A stretch of DNA of 64,000 nucleotides from Luzula sylvatica (taxonomy: Eukaryota; Streptophyta; Magnoliopsida; Poales; Juncaceae), in contig OX326958.1 in assembly GCA_946800325.1 (NCBI GenBank), forward strand, positions 3,544,001 to 3,608,000, given 5' to 3'. The notes below the pieces were generated by a model. That model searched no databases, was not told the DNA's origin, and saw only the letters and a program-made list of their open reading frames with translations. The translations under genes were made by a program, and so were the position numbers. Below, piece by piece: positions 36,701-49,954 of the stretch; the stretch's first letter is position 1, and every line of letters begins with the position of its first letter.

Positions 36701-38056
36701 GTACTCAAAATACTCCGTAATTGAAGACTAATACACACAAATTTCAATTTTTTCATACATTTCTTAAAAATTAAAAAACTGAAGTCTAGTATCTTCAAAA
36801 AATTCAATTAAGATATTTTTAAAAAAATGTTAAAATTGAAGTGTAACACAAGCAAAATACTCAATTTTCATGTTGTACTCAAAATATTCTGTAATTGAAG
36901 ACTAACACACACAAATTTCAATTTTTTCAAAAATTTCTTAAAAATGCGAAAACTGAAGTCTAACATCTCCAGAAAATTCAATTAAGATATTTTTTAAAAA
37001 ACATTAAAATTGAAGTGTAACACAAGCAAAATACTCAATTTTCATGTGGTACTCAAAATACTCCGTAATTGAAGACTAACACACACAAATTTCAATTCTT
37101 TCAAAAATTTATTAAAAGTGCAAAAACTGAAATCTAACACCTTCAAAAAATTCACTTATGCTATTTTTTTAAAAAATTTAAAATTGAAGTGTAACACAAG
37201 CAAAATACTCAATTTTCATGTTGTACTCAAAATACTCCGTAATTGAAGACTAACACACACAAATTTCAATTTTTTCAAAAATTTCATAAAAATTCTAAAA
37301 CTGAAGTCTAACATCTTCAAAAAATTGAATTAAGATATTTTTTAAAAATATGTTAAAATTGAAGTGTAACACAAGCAAAATACTCAATTTTCATTTTGAA
37401 CTCAAAATAATCCGTAATTGAAGACTATCACACACAAATTTCAATTTTTTCAAAAATTTCTTAAAAATGCTAAAACTGAAGTCGGTCATCTTCAAAAAAT
37501 TCCATTAAGATATTTTTTTAAAAACATTAAAATTGAAGTGTAACACAAGCAAAATACTCAATTTTCATGTTGTACTCAAAATACTCCGTAATTGAAGACT
37601 AACACACACAAATTTCAATTCTTTCAAAAATTTCTTAAAAATGCAAAAACTGAAATCTAACACCTTCAAAAAATTCACTTATGCTATTTTTTTTAAAAAT
37701 TTAAAACTAAAGTGTAACACAAGCAAAATACTCAATTTTCATGTTGTACTCAAAATACTCCGTAATTGAAGACTAATACACACAAATTTCAATTGTTTCA
37801 AAAATTTCTGAAAAATGCTAAAACTGAAGTCTAACATCTTCAAAAAATTGAATTAAGATATTTTTTATAAATATGTTAAAATTGAAGTGTAACACAAGCA
37901 AAATTCTCAATTTTCTTGTTGTACACAAAATACTCCGTAAATGAAGACTAACACACACAAATTTCAATTTTTTCAAAAATATATTAAAAATGCTAAAACT
38001 GAAGTCTAACATCTACAAAAAAATTCAATGAAGATATTTTTTAAAAAATATTAAAA
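33714..38056. repeat. ~25-monomer HOR (4.34 kb), copy 2 (4343 bp)
   Basis: Same monomer order as copy 1 with scattered substitutions. TGTAATCAAACACC is at 36261 (4343 bp after copy 1), GTCGGTCATC near 37483, and the closing landmark reads CATCTACAAAAAAATTC instead of CATCCAC near 38011. A small rearrangement occurs near 35687, where AATTGAAGGCGTAAACAC replaces GAAGGCTAACAAACAC. Confidence 0.87.
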
Positions 38057-38440
38057 TTGAAGTGTAACACATGCAAAATACTCAATTTTCATGTTGTACT
38101 CAAAATAATCCGTAATTGAAAACTAACACACACAAATTTCAATTTTTTCAAAGATTTCTTAAAAATGCAAAAACTGAAGTCTAACACCTTGAAAAAATTG
38201 AAATTGGATATTTTTTTAAAATTGAAGCGTAACACAAGCAAATTACTCAATTTTCATGTTGTACTCAAAATACACCGTAATTGAAGGCTAACAAACAAAA
38301 ATTTCAATTTTTTCAAAGATTTCTTAAAATTGCAAAAATTGAAATCTAACACCTTCAAAAAATTCACTTATGCTATTTTTTTTAAAAAAAATTAAAATTT
38401 AAGTGTAACACAAGCAAAATACTCAATTTTCATTTCGTAC
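38057..38440. repeat. ~25-monomer HOR, start of copy 3
   Basis: ACACATGCAAAATAC and GAAATTGG recur as in copies 1 and 2. By the next monomer (AACACACACAAATTTC with AATTGTTTCAAAC near 38470, where copy 2 has AACACAAAC and GATATTGTTG) the order is lost. This is the right edge of the 4.34-kb HOR. Confidence 0.75.
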
Positions 38441-39616
38441 TCAAATTACTCCGTAATTGAAGACTAACACACACAAATTTCAATTGTTTCAAACATTTCT
38501 TAAAAATTAAAAAACTGAAGTCTAACACCTTCAAAAAATTGAATTAAGATATTTTTTAAAAATATGTTAAAATTGAAGTGTGACACAAGCAAAATACTCA
38601 ATTTTCATGTTGTACTCAAAATACTCCGTAATTGAAGACTAACACACACAAATTTCATTTTTTTCAAATGTTTCTTAAAAATGCTAAAACTGAAGTCCAA
38701 CATCTTCAAAAAATTGAATTAAGATATTTTTTAAAAAAATATTAAAATTGAAGTGTAACACAAGCAAAATACTCAATTTTCATTTTGTACTCAAAATACT
38801 CCGTAATTGAAGACTAACACACACAAATTTCAATTTTTTCAGAAATTTCTTAAAAATGCTAAAACTGAATTCTAACATCTTCAAAAAATTGAATTAAGAT
38901 ATTTTTTAAAATATGTTGAAATTTAAGTGTAACACAAGAAAAATACTCAATTATCATGTTATACTCAAAATACTCCCTAATTGAAGACTATCACACAATA
39001 ATTTCAATTTTTTCAAAAATTTCATAAAATTGCTAAAACTGAAGTCTAGCATCTTCAAAAAATTTCAATTAAGATATTTTTTAAAAAATGTTAAAATTGA
39101 AGTGTAACACAAGCAAAATACTCAATTTTCATGTTGTACTAAAAAAAATACTCCGTAATTGAAGACTATCATACACAAATTTCAATTTTTTCAAAACTTT
39201 CTTAGAAATGCTAAAACTGAAGTCTAGCAGCATCTTCAAAAAATTCAATTATGATATTTTTTAAAATATGTTAAAATTGAAGTGTAACACAAGAAAAATA
39301 CTCAAGTTTCATGTTGTACTCAAAATACTCCGTAATTGAAGACTAACACACACAAATTTCAATTTTTTCAAAGATTTCTTAAAAATGCAAAAACTGAAGT
39401 CTAACACCTTGAAAAATTGAATTTGCATATTTTTTTAAAATTGAAGTGTAACACAAGCAAATTACTCAATTTTCATGTTGTACTCAAAATACTCCGTAAT
39501 TGAAGGCTAACAAACACAAATTTCAATTTTTTCAAAGATTTCTTAAAATTGCAAAAATTGAAATCTAACACCTTCAAAAAATTCACTTATGCTATTTTTT
39601 TTTAAAAAAATTAAAA
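38398..39616. repeat. 7-monomer motif, copy a (1219 bp)
   Basis: Runs from one TTCATTTCGTAC monomer (38431) to the next (39650): GTGTGACAC with CAAATGTTTC and GTCCAAC, TTTTTTCAGAAATTTC, TTATCATGTTATAC with CTCCCTAATT, TAGCAGCATC, TCAAGTTTCATG with GAATTTGCATATT, and GAAGGCTAAC with CACTTATGC. Confidence 0.75.
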
Positions 39617-40665
39617 TTTAAGTGTAACACAAGCAAAATACTCAATTTTCATTTCGTACTCAAATTACTCCGTAATTGAAGACTAACACACACAAATTTC
39701 AATTTTTTCAAACATTTCTTAAAAATTAATAAACTGAAGTCTAACACCTTCAAAAAATTGAATTAAGATATTTTTTAAAAATATGTTAAAATTGAAGTGT
39801 GACACAAGCAAAATACTCAATTTTCATGTTGTACTCAAAATACCTCGTAATTGAAGACTAACACAAACAAATTACATTTTTTTCAAATATTTCTTAAAAA
39901 TGCTAAAACTGAAGTCCAACATCTTCAAAAAATTCAATTAAGATATTTTCTAAAAAAATATTAAAATTGAAGCGTAACACAAGCAAAATACTCAATTTTC
40001 ATGTTGTACTCAAAATACTCCGTAATTGAAGACTAACACACACACAAATTTCAATTTGTTCAAAAATTCCTTAAAAATGCTAAAACTGAAGTCTAACATC
40101 ATCAAAAAATTGAATTAAGATATTTTTTATAATATGTTAAAATTGAAGTGTAACACAAGAAAAATACTCAATTATCAGGTTATACTCAAAATACTCCCTA
40201 ATTGAACACTATCACACAAAAATTTCAATTTTTTCAAAAATTTCATAAAATTGCTCAAACTGAAGTCTAGCATCTTCAAAAAATTCAATGAAGATATTTT
40301 TTAAAAAATGTTAAAATTGAAGTGTAACACAAGCAAAATACTCAATTTTCATGTTGTACTCAAAATACTCCGTAATTGAAGACTAACACACACCATTTTA
40401 ATTTTTAGCAAAAATTTCTTAAAAATGCTAAAACTGAAGTCTAACTTCCTCAAAAAATTGAATTAAGATATTTTTTAAAAATATGTTAAAATTGAAGTGT
40501 AACACAAGCAACATACTACATTTTCATGTTGTACTCAAAATACTACGTAATTGAAGACTATCACACACAAATTTCAATTTTTTGAAAAATTTCTTAAAAA
40601 TGCCAAAACTGAAGTCTAGCATCTTCAAAAAATTCAATAAAGATATTTTTTAAAAAATGTTAAAA

Positions 40666-40812
40666 TTGAAGTGTAACACAATCAAAATACTCCGTAATAG
40701 AAAACTAACACACACATATTTCAATTTTTTCAAAAATATATTAAAAATGCTAAAACTGAAGTCTAACATCTTCAAAAAATTCAATTAAGATATTTTTTAA
40801 AAAATATTAAAA
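40666..40812. repeat. Monomer with 27-bp deletion (separate event)
   Basis: 147-bp monomer, exactly 27 below 174. AACACAATCAAAATACTC runs into CGTAATAG, the same junction as at 17065. Flanking variants (AATC for AAGC, GAAAACTAAC) differ from the 5.38-kb copies, so this is probably an independent loss between the CAAAATACTC direct repeats. Confidence 0.8.
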
Positions 40813-42193
40813 TTGAAGTGTAACTCAAGAAAAATACTCAATTTTCATGTTGTACTCAAAATAATCCGTAATTGAAGACTAACAAACACAAATTTCATTT
40901 TTTTCAAAGATTTCTTAAAAAAGCAAAAACTGAAATTTAACATCTTAAAAAAATTGAATTAAGATATTTTTTAAAAATATGTTAAAATTGAAGTGTAACA
41001 CAAGCAAAATACTCAATTTTCATGTTGTACTCAAAATACTCCGTAATTGAAGACTAACACACACAAATTTCAATTTTTTCAAAGATTTCTAAAAAATGCA
41101 AAAACTGAAGTCTAACGTCTTGAAAAAATTGAATTTGGATATTTTTTTAAAATTGAAGTGTAACACAAGCAAATTACTCAATTTTCATGTTGTACTCAAA
41201 ATACTACGTAATTGAAGACTAACACACACAAATTTCAATTTTTTCAAACATTTCTTACAAATGCTAAAACTGAAGTCTAACATCTTCAAAAAATTGAATT
41301 AAGATATTTTTTAAAAATATGTTAAAATGGAAGTGTAACACAAGCAAAATACTCAATTTTCATGTTGTACTCAAAATACTCCTTAATTGAAGACTAACAC
41401 ACACAAATTTCAATTTTTTCAAACATTTCTTAAAAATTCTAAAACTGAAGTCTAACATCTTCAAAAAATTGAATTAAGATATTTTTTAAAAATATGTTAA
41501 AATTGAAGTGTAACACAATCAAAATACTCAATTTTCATGTTGTACTCAAAATACTCCGTAATTGAAGGCTAACAAACAAAAATTTCAATTTTTTCAAAGA
41601 TTTCTTAAAATTGCAAAAATTGAAATCTAACACCTTCAAAAAATTCACTTATGCTATTTTTTTTTTAAAAATTAAAATTTAAGTGTAACACAAGCAAAAT
41701 ACTCAATTTTCATTTCGTACTCAAATTACTCCGTAATTGAAGACTAACACACACAAATTTCAATTTTTTCAAACATTTCTTAAAAATTAAAAAACTGAAG
41801 TCTAACACCTTCAAAAAAATTGAATTAAGATATTTTTTAAAAATATGTTAAAATTGAAGTGTAACACAAGAAAAATACTAAAGTTTCATGTTGTACTCAA
41901 AATACTCCGTAATTGAAGACTAACACACACAAATTTCAATTTTTTCAAAGATTTCTTAAAAATGCAAAAACTGAAGTCCAACACCTTGAAAAATTGAATT
42001 TGCATATTTTTTTAAAATTGAAGTGTAACACAAGCAAATTACTCAATTTTCATGTTGTCCTCGGAATACTCCGTAATTGAAGGCTAACAAACACAAATTT
42101 CAATTTTTTCAAAGATTTCTTAAAATTGCAAAAATTGAAATCTAACACCTTCAAAAAATTCACTTATGCTATTTTTTTTTAAAAAAATTAAAA

Positions 42194-43411
42194 TTTAAGT
42201 GTAACACAATCAAAATACTCAATTTTCATTTCGTACTCAAATTACTCCGTAATTGAAGACTAACACACACAAATTTCAATTTTTTCAAACATTTCTTAAA
42301 AATTAAAAAACTGAAGTCTAACACCTTCAAAAAATTGAATTAAGATATTTTTTTTAAATATGTTAAAATCGAATTGTGACACAAGGAAAATACTCAATTT
42401 TCACGTTGTACTCAAAATACTCCGTAATTGAAGACTAACACACACAAATTTCATTTTTTTCAAATGTTTCTTAAAAATGCTAAAACTGAAGTCCAACAAC
42501 TTAAAAAAATTGAAATATGATATTTTTTTAAAAAAATATTAAAATTGAAGTGTAACACAAGCAAAATACTCAATTTTCATGTTGTACTCAAAATACTCCG
42601 TAATTGAAGACTAACACACACACAAATTTCAATTTTTTCAAACATTTCTTAAAAATGCTAAAACTGAAGTCTAACATCATCAAAAAATTGAATTAAAATA
42701 TTTTTTATAATATGTTAAAATTGAAGTGTAACACAAGAAAAATACTCAATTATCATGTTATACTCAAAATACTCCCTAATTGAAGACTATCACACAAAAA
42801 TTTCAATTTTTTCAAAAATTTCATAAAATTTCTCAAACTGAAGTCTAGCATCTTCAAAAAATTCAATTAAGATATTTTTTAAAAAATGTTAAAATTGAAG
42901 TGTAACACAAGCAAAATACTCAATTTTCATGTTGTACTCAAAATACTCCGTAATTGAAGACTATCACACACAAATTTCAATTTTTTCAAAACTTTCTTAG
43001 AAATGCTAAAACTGAATTCTAGCAGCATCTTCAAAAAATTCAATTCAGATATTTTTTAAAATATGTTAAAATTGAAGTGTAACAAAAGAAAAATACTCAA
43101 GTTTCATGTTGTACTCAAAATACTCCGTAATTGAAGACTAACACACACAAATTTCAATTTTTTCAAAGATTTCTTAAAAATGCAAAAACTGAAGTCTAAC
43201 ACCTTGAAAAATTGAATTTGCATATTTTTTTAAAATGGAACCGTAACACAAGCAAAATACTCAATTTTCATGTTGTACTCAAAATACTCCGTAATTGAAG
43301 GCTAACAAACACAAATTTCAATTTTTTCAAAGATTTCTTAAAATTGCAAAAATTGAAATCTAACACCTTCAAAAAATTCACTTATGCTATTTTTTTAAAA
43401 AAAAATTGAAA
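42194..43411. repeat. 7-monomer motif, copy b (1218 bp)
   Basis: Same order as copy a, between TTCATTTCGTAC at 42227 and 43445. Variants: GTCCAACAACTT, GAAATATGATATT, and GGAACCGTAACAC near 43236. Confidence 0.75.
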
Positions 43412-44798
43412 ATTAAGTGTAACACAAGCAAAATACTCAATTTTCATTTCGTACTCACATTACTCCGTAATTGAAGACTAACACACACAAATTTCAATTT
43501 TTTCAAACATTTCTTAAAAATTAAAAAACTGAAGTCTAACACCTTCAAAAAATTGAATTAAGATAATTTTTAAAAATATGTTAAAATTGAAGTGTGACAC
43601 AAGCAAAATACTCAATTTTCATGTTGTACTCAAAATACTCCGTAATTGAAGACTAACACACACAAATTTCTTTTTTTTCAAATATTTCTTAAAAATGCTA
43701 AAACTGAAGTTTATCTTCAAAAAATTCAATTAAGATATTTTTTAAAAAAATATTAAAAATTGAAGTTTAACACAAGGAAAATACTCAATTTTCATGTTGT
43801 ACTCAAAATAATCCGTAATTGAAGACTATCACACACAAATTTCAATTTTTTCAAAAATTTCTTAAAAATGCTAAAACAGAAGTCTAGCAGCATCTTCAAA
43901 AAATTCAATTGAGATATTTTTTTAAAAATGTTAAAATTGAAGTGTAACACAAGAAAAATACTCAATTTTCATGTTGCACTCAAAATACTCCGTAATTGAA
44001 GACTAACACACACAAATTTCAATTTTTTCAAAGATTTCTTAAAAATGCAAAAACTGAAGTCTAACACCTTGAAAAATTGAATTTGTATATTTTTTTAAAA
44101 TTGAAGTGTAACACAAGAAAAATACTCAATTTTCATGTAGTACTAAAAATACTCCGTAATTAAAGGCTAACAAACACAAATTTCAATTTTTTCAAAGATT
44201 TCTTAAAATTGCAAAAATTGAAATCTAACACCTTCAAAAAATTCACGTATGCTATTTTTTTTAAAAAAAATTAAAAATTAAGTGTAACACAAGCAAAATA
44301 CTCAATTTTCATTTCGTACTCAAATTACTCCGTAATTGAAGACTAACACACACAAATTTCAATTTTTTCAAACATTTCTTAAAAATTAAAAAACTGAAGT
44401 CTAACACCTTCAAAAAATTGAATTAAGATATTTTTTAAAAATATGTTGAAATTGAAGTGTGACACAAGAAAAATACTCAATTTTCATGTTGTACTCAAAA
44501 TAGTCCGTAATTGAAGACTAACACACACAAATTTCTTTTTTTTCAAATATTTCTTAAAAATGCTAAAACTGAAGTTTATCTTCAAAAAATTCAATTAAGA
44601 TATTTTTTTAAAAAATATTAAAATTGAAGTTTAACACAAGCAAAATACTCAATTTTCATGTTGTACTCAAAATACTCCGTAATTGAAGACTCACACACAA
44701 ATTTCAATTTTTTCAAAAATTTCTTAAAAATGCTAAAACAGAAGTCTAGCAACATCTTCAAAAAATTCAATTAAGATATTTTTTTAAAAATATTAAAA

Positions 44799-44858
44799 TT
44801 GAAGTGTAACACCTTCAAAAAATATTGAATTAAGATATTTTTTAAAAATATGTTAAAA
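44799..44858. repeat. Single sub-repeat (one-third monomer, 60 bp)
   Basis: TTGAAGTGTAACAC fuses to CTTCAAAAAATATTGAATT, and the next monomer start follows 60 bp later. Two of the three sub-repeats are gone, with the join at the TAACAC shared by sub-repeats 1 and 3. It directly precedes an incomplete 7-monomer motif. Confidence 0.85.
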
Positions 44859-45899
44859 TTGAAGTGTGACACAAGCAAAATACTCAATTTTCATGTTGTA
44901 CTCAAAATACTCCGTAATTGAAGACTAACACACACAAATTTCATTTTTTTCAAATGTTTCTTAAAAATGCTAAAACTGAAGTCCAACATCTTCAAAAAAT
45001 TGAATTAAGATATTTTTTAAAAAAATATTAAAATTGAAGTGTAACACAAGCAAAATACTCAATTTTCATGTTGTACTCAAAATACTCCGTAATTGAAGAC
45101 TAACACACACAAATTTCAATTTTTTCAGAAATTTCTTAAAAATTCTAAAACTGAAGTCTAACATCTTCAAAAAATTGAATTAAGATATTTTTTAAAATAT
45201 GTTGAAATTGAAGTGTAACACAAGCAAAATACTCAATTATCATGTTATACTCAAAATACTCCCTAATTTAAGACTGTCACACAAAAATTTAAATTTTTTC
45301 AAAAATTTCATAAAATTGCTAAAACTGAAGTCTAGCATCTTCAAAAAATTCAATTAAGATATTTTTTAAAAAATGTTAACATTGAAGTGTAACGCAAGCA
45401 AAGTACTCAATTTCCATGTTGTACTAAAAAAAATACTCCGTAATTGAAGACTATCATACACAAATTTAAATTTTTTCAAAACTTTCTTAGAAATGCTAAA
45501 ACTGAAGTCTAGCAGCATCTTCAAAAAATTCAATTAAGACATTTTTTAAAATATGTTAAATTGAAGTGTAACACAAGAAAAATACTCAAGTTTCATGTTG
45601 TACTCAAAATACTCCGTAATTGAAGACTAACACACACAAATTTCAATTATTTCAAAGATTTCTTAAAAATGCAAAAACTGAAGTCTAACACCTTGAAAAA
45701 TTGAATTTGCATATTTTTATAAAATTGAAGTGTAACATAAGCAAATTACTCAATTTTCATGTTGTACTCAAAATACTCCGTAATTGAAGGCTAACACACA
45801 ACAATTTCAATTTTTTCAAAGATTTCTTAAAATTGCAAAAATTGAAATCTAACACCTTCAAAAAATTCACTTATGCTATTTTTTTTTTAAAAATTAAAA
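44859..45899. repeat. 7-monomer motif, incomplete copy c
   Basis: Lacks its first monomer; the 60-bp fragment stands in its place. Then the usual order: GTGTGACAC with GTCCAACATC, TTTTTTCAGAAATTTC, TTATCATGTTATAC, the CTAAAAAAAATACTCC monomer with TAGCAGCATC, TCAAGTTTCATG with GAATTTGCATATT, and GAAGGCTAAC with CACTTATGC. It ends at the TTCATTTCGTACG monomer. Confidence 0.72.
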
Positions 45900-45960
45900 T
45901 TCAATTGTAACACAAACAAAATACTCAATTTTCATTTCGTACGTAAATTACTCCGTAATT

Positions 45961-48900
45961 GAAGACTAACACACACAAATTCCAATTTTTTCAAACATTT
46001 CTTAAAAATAAAAAAACAGAAGTCTAACACCTTCAAAAAATTGAATTAAGATATTTTTTAAAAATATGTCAAAATTGAAGTGTGACACAAGCAAAATACT
46101 CAATTTTCATGTGGTACTCAAAATACTCCATAATTGAAGACTAACGCACACAAATTTCATTCTTTTCAAAATTTTCTTGAAAATGCTAAAACTGAAGTCT
46201 AACATCTTCAAAAAATTCAATCAAGATATTTTTTAAAAAATATTAAAATTGAAGTGTAACACAGGCAAAAGACTCAATTTTCATGTTGTACACAAAATAC
46301 TCCGTAATTGAAGACTAACGCACACAAATTTCAATTTTTTCAAAAATTTCTTAAAAATGCTAAAACTGAAGTCTAACATCTTCAAAAAATTGAATTAAGA
46401 TATTTTTAAAAAATATGTTAAAATTGAAGCGTAACACAAGCAAAATACTCAATTTTCATGTGGTACTCAAAATACTCCGTAATTGAAGGCTAACAAACAC
46501 AAATTTCAATTTTTTCAAAGATTTCTAAAAATTGGAAAAAATTAAATCTAACACCTTCAAAAAATTCACTTATGCTATTTTTTTTTTAAAAAATTAAAAT
46601 TTAAGTGTAACACAAGCAAAATATTCAATTTTCATTTCGTACTCAAATTACTCAGTAGTTGAAGACTAACACAAACAAATTTCAATTTTTTCAAACATTT
46701 CTTAAAAATTAAAAAACTCAAGTCTAACACCTTCAAAAAATTGAATTAAGATATTTTTTTTAAATATGTTAAAATCGAATTGTGACACAAGCAAAATACT
46801 CAATTTTCATGTTGTACTCAAAATACTCCGTAATTGAAGACTAACACACACAAATTTCATTTTTTTCAAATGTTTCTTAAAAATGCTAAAACCGAAGTCC
46901 AACATCTTCAAAAAAATTTATTATGATATTTTTTAAAAAAATATTAAAATTGAAGTGTAACACAAGCAAAATACTCAATTTTCATGTTGTACTCAAAATA
47001 CTCCGTAATTGAAGACTAACACACACAAATTTCAATTTTTTCAGAAATTTCTTAAAAATGCTAAAACTGAAGTCTAACATCTTCAAAAAATTGAATTAAG
47101 ATATTTTTTAAAATATGTTGAAATTGAAGTGTAACACAAGCAAAATACTCAATTATCATGTTATACTCAAAATACTCACTAATTGAAGACTATCACACAA
47201 AATTTTTGATTTTTTCAAAAATTTCATAAAATTGCTAAAACTGAAGTCTAGCATATTCAAAAAATTCAATTAAGATATTTTTTCAAACATGTTAAAATTG
47301 AAGTGTAACACAAGCAAAATACTCAATTTGCATGTTGTACTCAAAATACTCCGTAATTGAAGACTATCACACACAAATTTCAATTGTTTCAAAACTTTCT
47401 TAGAAATCTTAAAACTGAAGTCTAGCAGCATCTTCAAAAAATTCAATTAAGATATTTTTTAAAATATGTTAAAATTGAAGTGTAACACAAGAAAAATACT
47501 CAAGTTTCATGTTGTACTCAAAATACTCCGTAATTGAAGACTAACACACACAAATTTCAATTTTTTCAAAGATTTCTTAAAAATGCAAAAACTGAAGTCT
47601 AACACCTTGAAAAATTGAATTTGCATATTTTTTTAAAATTGAAGCGTAACACAAGCAAAATACTCAATTTTCATGTTGTACTCAAAATACTCCGTAATTG
47701 AAGGCTAACAAACACAAATTTCAATTTTTTCAAAGATTTCTTAAAATTGCAAAAATTGAAATCTAACATCTTCAAAAAATTCACTTATGCTATTTTTTTT
47801 AAAAAAAATTAAAAATTAAGTGTAACACAAGCAAAATACTCAATTTTCATTTCGTACTCAAATTACTCCGTAATTGAAGACTAACACACACAAATTTCAA
47901 TTTTTTCAAACATTTCTAAAAAATTAAAAAACTGAAGTCTAACACCTTCAAAAAATTGAATTAAGATATTTTTTAAAAATATGTTAAAATTGAAGTGTGA
48001 CACAAGCAAAATACTCAATTTTCATGTTGTACTCAAAATACTCCGTAATTGAAGACTAACACACACAAATTTCTTTTTTTTCAAATATTTCTTAAAAATG
48101 CTAAAACTGAAGTTTATCTTCAAAAAATTCAATTAAGATATTTTTTTAAAAAATATTAAAATTGAAGTTTAACACAAACAAAATACTCAATTTTCATGTT
48201 GTACTCAAAATACTCCGTAATTGAAGACTATCACACACAAATTTCAATTTTTTCAAAAATTTCTTAAAAATGCTAAATCAGAAGTCTAGCAGCATCTTCA
48301 AAAAATTCAATTAAGGTATTTTTTAAAAAATGTTAAAATTGAGGTGTAACACAAGCAAAATACTCAATTTTCATGTTGCACTCAAAATACTCCTTAATTG
48401 AAGACTAACACACACAAATTTAAATTTTTTCAAAGATTTCTTAAAAATGTAAAAACTGAAGTCTAACACCTTGAAAAAATTGAATTAGGATATTTTTTTA
48501 AAATTGAAGTGTAACACAAGCAAAATACTCAATGTTCATGTTGTACTCAAAATACTCCGTAATTGAAGGCTAACAAACACAAATTTCAATTTTTTCAAAG
48601 ATATCTTAAAATTGCAAAAATTGAAATCTAACACCTTCAAAAAATTCACTTATGCTATTTTTTTTTAAAAAAAAATAAAAATTAAGTGTAACGCAAGCAA
48701 AATACTCAATTTTTATTTCGTACTCAAATTACTCCGTAATTGAAGACTAGCACACACAAATTTCAATATTTTCAAAAACATTTCTTAAAAATTAAAAAAC
48801 TGAAGTCTAACACCTTCAAAAAATAGAATTAAGACATTTTTTAAAAATATGTTAAAATTGAAGTGTGACACAAGCAAAATACTCAATTTTCATGTGGTAC

Positions 48901-49954
48901 TCAAAATACTCCGTAATTGAAGACTAACACACACAAATTTCATTTTTTCAAATATTTCTTAAAAATACTAAAACTGAAGTCTAACATCTAACAAAAAATT
49001 CAATTAAGATATTTTTTAAAAAATATTAAAATTGAAGTGTAACACAAGCAAACTACTAAATTTTCATGTTGTACTCAAAATACTTCGTAATTGAAGACTA
49101 ACACACACAAATTTCATTTTTTAAAAAATATATTAAAAATGCAAAAACTGAAGTCTAACATCTACAAAAAAAATTAATTAAGATATTTTTAAAAAAATAT
49201 TAAAATTGAAGTGTAACACAAGCAAAATACTCAATTTTCATGTTGTACTCAAAATAATCCGTAATTGAAGACTAACACACACAAATTTCATTTTTTTCAA
49301 AGATTTCTTAAAAATGCTAAAACTGAAGTCTAACATCTTAAAAAAATTCAATTAAGATCTTTTTTAAAAAATATTAAAATTGAAGTTTAACACAAGAAAA
49401 ATACTCAATTTTCATGTTGTACTCAAAATACTCCGTAATTGAAGACTATCAAACACAAATTTCAATTTTTTCAAAAATTTCTTAAAAATGCTAAAACAGA
49501 AGTCTAGCAGCATCTTCAAAAAATTCAATTAAGATGTTTTTTAAAAAATATTAAAATTGAAGTTTAACACAAGCAAAATACTCAATTTTCATGTTGTACT
49601 CAAAATACTCCGTAATTGAAGATTAACACACACAAATTTCAATTTTTTCAAAGATTTCTTAAAAATGCAAAAACTGAAGTCTACCTTGAAAAAATTGAAT
49701 TAGGATATTTTTTTAAAATTGAAGTGTAACACAAGCTAAATACTCAATTTTCATGTTGTACTCAAAATACTCCGTAATTGAAAGCTAACAAACACAAATC
49801 ACAATTTTTTCAAAGATTTCTTAAAATTGGAAAAATTGAAATCTAACACCTTCAAAAAATTCACTTATGGAATTTTTTTTTAAAAAATTAAAATTCAATT
49901 GTAACACAAGCAAAATACTCAATTTTCATTTCGGACGTAAATTACCCCGTAATT
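45961..49954. repeat. ~23-monomer HOR (3994 bp), unit 1
   Basis: Begins at a GAAGACTAACACAC monomer with AAATTCCAATT and AAAAAACAGAAG. Landmarks: ACAGGCAAAAGACTC at 46261, an embedded 7-monomer motif (46600-47814), GAAGTTTATCTTC near 48106, AGTGTAACGCAAGC near 48686, TCTAACAAAAAATTC near 48987, AAGATCTTTTTT near 49353, and GTCTACCTTGAAAA near 49680 (loss of AACAC). The first monomers resemble sequence left of 45961 only loosely, so this is the left edge of the array. Confidence 0.9.

Larger units (their letters stand above)
38441..45960. repeat. Mixed satellite zone with recurring 7-monomer motif
   Basis: Monomer types recur in the same local order at irregular spacing: TTCATTTCGTAC, then CAAATGTTTC with GTCCAAC, a TTATCATGTTATAC monomer, TAGCAGCATC, TCAAGTTTCATG, GAATTTGCATATT, and the GAAGGCTAAC monomer with the CACTTATGC tail. 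Complete 7-monomer runs are listed separately. Spacings of the TTCATTTCGTAC monomer (about 1219, 2065, 515, 1218, 865 and 1625 bp) are near multiples of one monomer, as repeated unequal exchange would give. Indels include CTAAAAAAAATACTCC near 39139 and 45425 and an extra CA in ACACACACACAAATTTC near 40036 and 42614. Confidence 0.82.
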
